Origin: an uncultured Verrucomicrobiales bacterium
GTDB taxonomy: Bacteria; Verrucomicrobiota; Verrucomicrobiia; Verrucomicrobiales; DEV007
Length of the DNA: 9,675 nt
Direction: 5' to 3'
Assembly: GCA_937893785.1 (NCBI GenBank)
Contig: CALCSP010000214.1
Span: 1 to 9,675, forward strand
Part shown: in pieces, positions 5,750 to 9,675 of the stretch
Layout: the number at the start of each line of letters is the position of its first letter
Numbering within the stretch: position 1 is the stretch's first letter
The notes under the pieces: generated by a model
Told to the model about the DNA's origin: nothing
What the model saw: the letters and a program-made list of their open reading frames with translations, nothing else
Databases searched by the model: none
Program-made: the position numbers and the translations under genes

Positions 5750-7022
5750 GCTCCTGACACCAGTTCTTCTCTTCCTTGCGATGCTTGCCGCCCCGGCTTT
5801 ATCCCCCCGACTTTTTGCCCAGGCATCGAAGCTTAAAGTCAACAATGAAAAACCGGAGAAGGGCAACCAGGTCAAGCGGATGCACCCGCATGCCCTCAAG
5901 CTCATCCTGCAGGGCAAGAAGAAGGAGGCCATTGCCTACCTAAAGACAACCTCGGCCAAAGCCGTCAATCCCGGCCACACGAAATTACTCCTCGACCTTG
6001 CCCATGAAAAGCCAGGTGCCTGGAAATTCGACGCCAAAACATGGCCATGGAAGCGCACTCTGCCAAACACCTCACTCAAAAAGGACGCGCCCTCTGAGGA
6101 GTTTACCATCGTCTTTGGCGGGGGAGCCGGATACGTCCCTGAGAACGAGCGCGTCTGGGACACCATCGGGTCAATCGACCCGCGAGCCCTCCTCCTGCTC
6201 GGAGATAACGTCTACATTGATGATCCCAAGACACCCGAGATGCAGCTTTTCCATTACTACCGCAGGCAGAGCCAGCCCGAGTGGTCGAGACTCGCAGCAA
6301 AAGTCCCAATCTACGGTATCTGGGATGACCACGACTTCACCACCAATGACGGCTGGGGAGGCCCCGCCGTCGACGAGCCGAAATGGAAGCGTGCGGTCTG
6401 GAAAATATTCAGGGACAACTACGACAACCCCTATTACGGGGGGGGCGAGGAGCAGCCGGGTTGCTGGTTTGACTTCTGGATCGGCAAGGTTCACTTCGTC
6501 TTGATAGACGGACGCTATTACCGCGAGTCACCCAAGGGCAAAAACCCATCCATGCTTGGGTCTGCCCAGATGAAATGGCTCAAAAAAACTCTCAAGGAAC
6601 CCGCCGCCTTCACCGTTTTCTGCACCAATGTGCCCATGACGCCCAAGGTAAAGCCGGGATCAAAAGACACCTGGGACGGCTTTGACGGCGAACGCCAGCA
6701 GATCTTTGAGTATATCGCCGGGGAAAAGATCCCTGGTGTCATCATCCTCTCCGCCGACCGGCACCGCTCTGATGCCTACAAAATTGATACCGGAATTGAG
6801 GGCATGTATCCGCTCTACGAATGGCAGTCCTCCCGCCTGACCAACCAGCACGTTCACGGACTGATCAAGCACTCCCTGTTCGGGTATAACGCGAAACAAT
6901 CCTTTGGTCGCGTCGACTTCAACCTCCGGGGCGATGACCCAACCGTGAAATACACCGTGATCAACATTAACGGTAAGGCCATCCACTCAATGACAGTCAA
7001 GCGTAGCGAGTTGCAGTTTTGA
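5742..7022 (+). CDS. Secreted PhoD-like metallophosphohydrolase
   Basis: A 426-residue exported protein related to alkaline phosphatase D. Residues 1-26 are a signal peptide ending RLFAQ. Residues about 45-90 form a helical N-terminal segment (HPHALKLILQGKKKEAIAYL). The metallophosphoesterase core shows LLLLGDNVYIDD (151-161), IWDDHDF (193-199), WFDFWIGKVHFVLIDGRYY (242-260) and LSADRHRSD (336-344), the metal-binding and catalytic positions of the family. The usual first motif FGSC(A/S) is replaced by FGGGAGYVPENERVWD (125-140), so the site may differ from classical PhoD. Substrates could be phosphodiesters or phosphomonoesters outside the cytoplasm. ATG 5742 lies inside the last codons of the preceding hydrolase gene (8-base overlap) with no Shine-Dalgarno, so translational coupling is likely. 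A broken copy lies at 55-312. The next gene converges on it after only 20 bases. Confidence 0.9.
   Translation: MNRLLTPVLLFLAMLAAPALSPRLFAQASKLKVNNEKPEKGNQVKRMHPHALKLILQGKKKEAIAYLKTTSAKAVNPGHTKLLLDLAHEKPGAWKFDAKTWPWKRTLPNTSLKKDAPSEEFTIVFGGGAGYVPENERVWDTIGSIDPRALLLLGDNVYIDDPKTPEMQLFHYYRRQSQPEWSRLAAKVPIYGIWDDHDFTTNDGWGGPAVDEPKWKRAVWKIFRDNYDNPYYGGGEEQPGCWFDFWIGKVHFVLIDGRYYRESPKGKNPSMLGSAQMKWLKKTLKEPAAFTVFCTNVPMTPKVKPGSKDTWDGFDGERQQIFEYIAGEKIPGVIILSADRHRSDAYKIDTGIEGMYPLYEWQSSRLTNQHVHGLIKHSLFGYNAKQSFGRVDFNLRGDDPTVKYTVININGKAIHSMTVKRSELQF
5868..5942 (+). repeat. 75-bp perfect direct repeat, copy 2
   Basis: Identical to 166-240 in the same orientation. This copy sits within the intact PhoD-like gene, in the N-terminal helical segment (residues about 43-67). 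Confidence 0.9.
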
Positions 7023-7042
7023 CTTGAGGGTCAGGGCACCTT

Positions 7043-7756
7043 CTAATCAGGAGGAATCCGCGCAATATTGACCTCATTTTCTGCAGATTTCTGCTGTGCT
7101 ACGAAGTAATAGAGAGGCTTATCATCCATATCGGTTATCACCCAAGTCTCACCCGCAAAGGTATCCATAATTGCCGAATTGAGTGACCTGAGCTCACTGT
7201 CAAACTGCAGCTCTCCAGCCTGATCAAAACGGTAAATACGGATGCTGAAATCCACTGACTTGCGGAAACTGATTTCTACCGCCTGCCCGGTGGATTGGGA
7301 TTTGGGAACGGAACCCAATCCATCTGTAATTGCATGCCCCTCGATGTGGTTAACATAGACGCTCAAAGGTCCATGGTGCGCTTTAGGTTTTGTAACAAAA
7401 AACATAAAGAAAGAAAGTGCACTAAACCCGAGCAGGAACAGGGAAGCACATCCCTTAAGGTCAGACCGGTATTTCTTTCTCTTCCCGAAAAGAACCGGGA
7501 AGAACGCTAAACACCATAGCAACAGGCAAAGCGAACCGAAGGCACAAAAGAGCATGGTATTATCGGGCCAGTGAAACGGATTGTTCAGTGCAATGACCAG
7601 CCAGCCAGAGAAAAAGATCAGAAATCCAAAGAGTAGGGCTTTTACTGTCTTTTCATCTTTTTCATTGGAGTTTCCACCAGGCATATTCGTTCCTGAATTC
7701 CCATAATCTTCGTCAGGGTGGAAAGTCGGTTTCCCCCGCTTTTTTGAGTCACTCAT
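7043..7756 (-). CDS. Membrane protein with C-terminal VHL-beta-like domain
   Basis: A 237-residue protein. The N-terminus (1-36) is polar and glycine/asparagine rich. Three predicted transmembrane helices follow at about 38-58, 67-91 and 103-122. The C-terminal ~110 residues should then lie on the opposite side from the N-terminus. Residues about 160-220 resemble the von Hippel-Lindau beta domain: a strand VEISFRKS, a strand SIRIYRFDQAGEL, then DTFAGETWVITDMDDKPLYYF, equivalent to the F-N-S / W-D-G / T-F-x-G-H-x-W-V-x-x-D pattern of that fold. In animals this domain recognises hydroxyproline peptides, but its bacterial role is unknown. The gene converges on the PhoD-like gene with a 20-base gap. 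Its domain resembles the partial gene at the right edge. Start ATG 7756-7754 has only a weak AAAGG upstream. The gene is real by composition and domain; function is unassigned. Confidence 0.82.
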   Translation of the reverse strand: MSDSKKRGKPTFHPDEDYGNSGTNMPGGNSNEKDEKTVKALLFGFLIFFSGWLVIALNNPFHWPDNTMLFCAFGSLCLLLWCLAFFPVLFGKRKKYRSDLKGCASLFLLGFSALSFFMFFVTKPKAHHGPLSVYVNHIEGHAITDGLGSVPKSQSTGQAVEISFRKSVDFSIRIYRFDQAGELQFDSELRSLNSAIMDTFAGETWVITDMDDKPLYYFVAQQKSAENEVNIARIPPD

Positions 7757-7985
7757 TGTGCTGCCTTTCTCGTTGAAATTCTGCCTAGATGGCCCGCCTC
7801 ATAAGCAATATTAACTTGATTGCCCCTGTTTGTGCCATCACAAAAACCCGTAGCAGGAAGCCTGTCAGGCAACAGGATAACCTTCTCTACAAGCAAGAAG
7901 GTTTTCTTGCCTCCCAAACGACCATTTTTGGGGGAAAGCCTCGCCCATCAAAAAAATCCATAGTATGTTTGCGCCAATCAAAACA
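7757..7985. promoter_or_regulatory. Divergent intergenic region between the VHL-like and sulfatase genes
   Basis: These 229 bases must hold the start signals for both the minus-strand membrane protein and the plus-strand sulfatase. A plus-strand frame at 7789-7989 looks non-coding: no homology was recognised and it runs into the sulfatase start. I could not pick out promoter boxes with confidence. The clearest structure is the hairpin cluster at 7879-7934. Confidence 0.6.
7879..7934 (+). promoter_or_regulatory. Overlapping hairpins in the sulfatase leader
   Basis: Three stems can be drawn. AACCTTCT (7879-7886) pairs with AGAAGGTT (7896-7903). GCAAGAA (7893-7899) pairs with TTCTTGC (7904-7910). 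CTCCCAAA (7911-7918) pairs with TTTGGGGG (7927-7934), including one G-U pair. The first two share bases and cannot form together, an arrangement seen in attenuators. No long T-run follows, so termination is not clearly indicated. Regulation is speculative. Confidence 0.35.
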
Positions 7986-9368
7986 ATGAAACCATCTTCC
8001 CTTTGCCTCGCCCTTTCATTTTTCCTCTTACCTCTTTCCCAAGTATCTGGGAAAGTGAACGAGTCCAGCCCAAATATCATTCTCATCATGGCTGATGACA
8101 TGGGCTACGAGGCCCTTTCCGCCAATGGCAGCGAATCCTGCAAGTCGCCCCACCTCGACAAGCTGGCCGCCACCGGTGTGCGCTTTACCAACTGCTTTTC
8201 CAACCCGATCTGCACCCCCTCCCGGGTAAAGATCATGACCGGGCAGTATAATGTGCGCAACTACGTGAAGTTTGGCATGCTGGATCGCGGGCAGACCACC
8301 TTCGCCCATCAGCTCAAAAAGGCCGGGTATGCCACCGCAATCGCCGGCAAGTGGCAACTCGGAAAGCAAACTGATGCACCGCAGCATTTCGGCTTCGAGA
8401 AATCTTGCCTCTGGCAACATACCCGCAGCGGACGATCCAAGGAGGATGGCAAGTCGATCGACCGACGCTTTGTCAACCCTCAACTGGAATTCAACGGCAA
8501 AGAAAAGGACTTCACCGGTGGTGAATACGGTCCTCAAGTCTGCACCGACTTCATTTGCGACTTTATCGATGAGAACAAGGAAAAGCCCTTTCTCGTTTAT
8601 TATCCGATGATCCTGACCCACTGCCCCTTTGATCCCACCCCGGATTCTACTGATTGGGATCCAAAGCGTTTGGGATCCACCACTTATAAGGGCGACCGCA
8701 ACGATCCCCAGCGACACTTCCGGGACATGGTGGCCTACGCCGACAAGGCCATTGGGCAAATTGTGGCCCAATTGGAAAAGTCCGGGGTTCGCGACAACAC
8801 ACTGATCATCTTCACCGGTGATAATGGCACGGACAAGCCAATCGTTACCCCATGGAACGGCACCAAGGTCGTGGGTGGAAAGGGTAGCATGAGCGACACC
8901 GGCACGCGTGTCCCGATGATTGCCAGCTGGCCGGCCGGCATCAAAAAGCCCGGGCGGGTTGTTGATGATCTGGTCGAGTTTTCCGACATGATGCCAACCC
9001 TTTGTGAAGTTTCCGGCGCGAAACTCCCTGCAAACCATCCCGAAGATGGAGTGAGCATCGTCCCTGTGCTACAAAACAAAGCTGAATCCCGCAAAAAGGA
9101 TTGGATTTACATCTGGTACCGGGGACAGGTCATGGTTCGCAACAAGCAATATTCCCTTGTCGCAAAGACAGACGGCAGCACCGCCAAGCTGACCCGCTAC
9201 AAGGGACCCTTTGACGGCCAGCAGCTAAAAAACGCCGCCCTGTCAAAGGATGAGCGGGCTCTCAAGCAGGAATTCCAGGCCACCCTCGCCCGTCTCGCCA
9301 AAACCCGCCTCTCCACGGCGAGCAAGGAAGGCCGCGCCCAGGGGTTGAAGAACAAGAACAATCGGTAG
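7986..9368 (+). CDS. Secreted type I (formylglycine-dependent) sulfatase
   Basis: A 460-residue arylsulfatase-family enzyme that removes sulfate esters, likely from sulfated polysaccharides given the setting. Residues 1-22 are a signal peptide. The core opens with NIILIMADDMGYEAL (metal ligands Asp37, Asp38). The maturation signature CTPSR (76-80) makes Cys76 the residue converted to formylglycine. GKW (Lys122), THCPF (His212), FTGDNG (Asp279, Asn280) and GGKGSM (Lys299) supply the remaining active-site and metal positions. Length and motif order are normal for the family. The C-terminus is rich in Lys/Arg and helical. ATG 7986 is preferred over the in-frame ATG 7965 because it starts directly before the signal peptide; neither has a Shine-Dalgarno. 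No maturing enzyme is encoded nearby, so activation must come from elsewhere in the genome. Substrate and sulfatase subfamily cannot be fixed from the sequence alone. Confidence 0.95.
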   Translation: MKPSSLCLALSFFLLPLSQVSGKVNESSPNIILIMADDMGYEALSANGSESCKSPHLDKLAATGVRFTNCFSNPICTPSRVKIMTGQYNVRNYVKFGMLDRGQTTFAHQLKKAGYATAIAGKWQLGKQTDAPQHFGFEKSCLWQHTRSGRSKEDGKSIDRRFVNPQLEFNGKEKDFTGGEYGPQVCTDFICDFIDENKEKPFLVYYPMILTHCPFDPTPDSTDWDPKRLGSTTYKGDRNDPQRHFRDMVAYADKAIGQIVAQLEKSGVRDNTLIIFTGDNGTDKPIVTPWNGTKVVGGKGSMSDTGTRVPMIASWPAGIKKPGRVVDDLVEFSDMMPTLCEVSGAKLPANHPEDGVSIVPVLQNKAESRKKDWIYIWYRGQVMVRNKQYSLVAKTDGSTAKLTRYKGPFDGQQLKNAALSKDERALKQEFQATLARLAKTRLSTASKEGRAQGLKNKNNR

Positions 9369-9383
9369 ACAGACCTCTTCCAA

Positions 9384-9675
9384 CTAGCTCGGGTCGTTTA
9401 AAGGCGGCATAGTCGGCGACCAATCAGGAGGGACAATGGCGGCCGATGCCTTTGAACCTGCAATGTAGTAATAGAGTGGCGTATCATCCAAGTCAGTCAC
9501 CACCCACGTTTCACCCTCAAATGTATCCCGCTCTAATCCTCCGCTGGGAACTAAATCACCTTCAGGCTGTATAGTTCCTTCTTTATCGAAACGATGAAGG
9601 CGAATGCTGATGCCCGATTTATTATAGAACCAAATCACAGAAGCCTTGCCACAAATCCCAGAAGCGTTGCCCCAA
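9384..9675 (-). CDS. VHL-beta-like domain protein, N-terminus beyond the window
   Basis: The minus-strand frame is open from the right edge to a stop at 9386-9384, giving 96 visible residues. A GTG at 9638-9636 could be a start but lies inside the first strand of the domain. The preceding codons (GKAS then VIWFYNKSG) continue the homology, so the gene most likely begins outside the window. The domain reads VIWFYNKSGISIRLHRFDKEG, then a proline-glycine turn and RDTFEGETWVVTDLDDTPLYYY, close to the VHL beta-domain pattern. It is also similar to residues 160-237 of the product of 7043-7756, down to the shared ending IVPPD/RIPPD. The tail here adds about 12 residues (WSPTMPPLNDPS). It converges on the sulfatase with a 15-base gap. 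Whether it also carries transmembrane helices cannot be seen. Confidence 0.8.
   Translation of the reverse strand, partial: WGNASGICGKASVIWFYNKSGISIRLHRFDKEGTIQPEGDLVPSGGLERDTFEGETWVVTDLDDTPLYYYIAGSKASAAIVPPDWSPTMPPLNDPS

Noticed and set aside
7789..7989. Plus-strand 66-codon frame upstream of the sulfatase
   Set aside because: No homology recognised, no ribosome binding site, overlaps the sulfatase start and covers hairpin structures.
8028..9038. Long minus-strand open frame (336 codons) opposite the sulfatase
   Set aside because: It is antisense to a sulfatase with full motifs, shows no recognisable domain, and is explained by codon bias of the real gene.
1..9675. CRISPR arrays, tRNA or rRNA genes, transposases
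   Set aside because: No regularly spaced repeats, cloverleaf sequences, rRNA signatures or transposase motifs were seen.

Overview
The window looks like a chromosomal segment from a heterotrophic, probably aquatic bacterium of the Planctomycetota-Verrucomicrobiota group, with Verrucomicrobiota favoured. The reasons are the mix of secreted proteins (a type I sulfatase, a PhoD-like phosphohydrolase, fasciclin-domain proteins, proteins resembling the VHL beta domain), weak or absent Shine-Dalgarno sequences before most genes, and a moderate base composition. The phylum is inferred from gene content, not from a marker gene.

Left edge (1-776): a gene graveyard. A plus-strand remnant of a PhoD-like gene (55-312) has lost about 0.5 kb internally. 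It is fused head-on to the first ~84 codons of a minus-strand circularly permuted type 2 ATP-grasp gene (about 566 down to 315). The intact relative of the first remnant is in the same window, at 5742-7022. The gap up to 776 holds a possible terminator hairpin.

Fasciclin and sigma block (777-4789): a single-FAS1 secreted protein, a three-FAS1 secreted protein, an ECF sigma factor and an RskA-type membrane anti-sigma factor, all on the plus strand. Both fasciclin proteins end in what looks like the same uncharacterised helical domain. The sigma and anti-sigma genes overlap by ATGA. The arrangement parallels the mycobacterial SigK/RskA system, which controls the fasciclin proteins MPT70 and MPT83. 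The sigma gene's start is odd: a perfect Shine-Dalgarno and ATG lie one base out of frame with the sigma body.

Hydrolase block (4877-7022): a secreted alpha/beta hydrolase overlaps by 8 bases with a secreted PhoD-like metallophosphohydrolase, so the two probably form a translationally coupled pair.

Right side (7043-9675): a minus-strand membrane protein with three TM helices and a C-terminal VHL-beta-like domain converges on the PhoD-like gene. A divergent 229-base region with several hairpins separates it from a plus-strand secreted sulfatase. A second minus-strand VHL-beta-like gene, cut by the window edge, converges on the sulfatase. Each secreted hydrolase gene here is therefore followed closely by a convergent VHL-like gene.

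No tRNA, rRNA, CRISPR array or transposase was seen.
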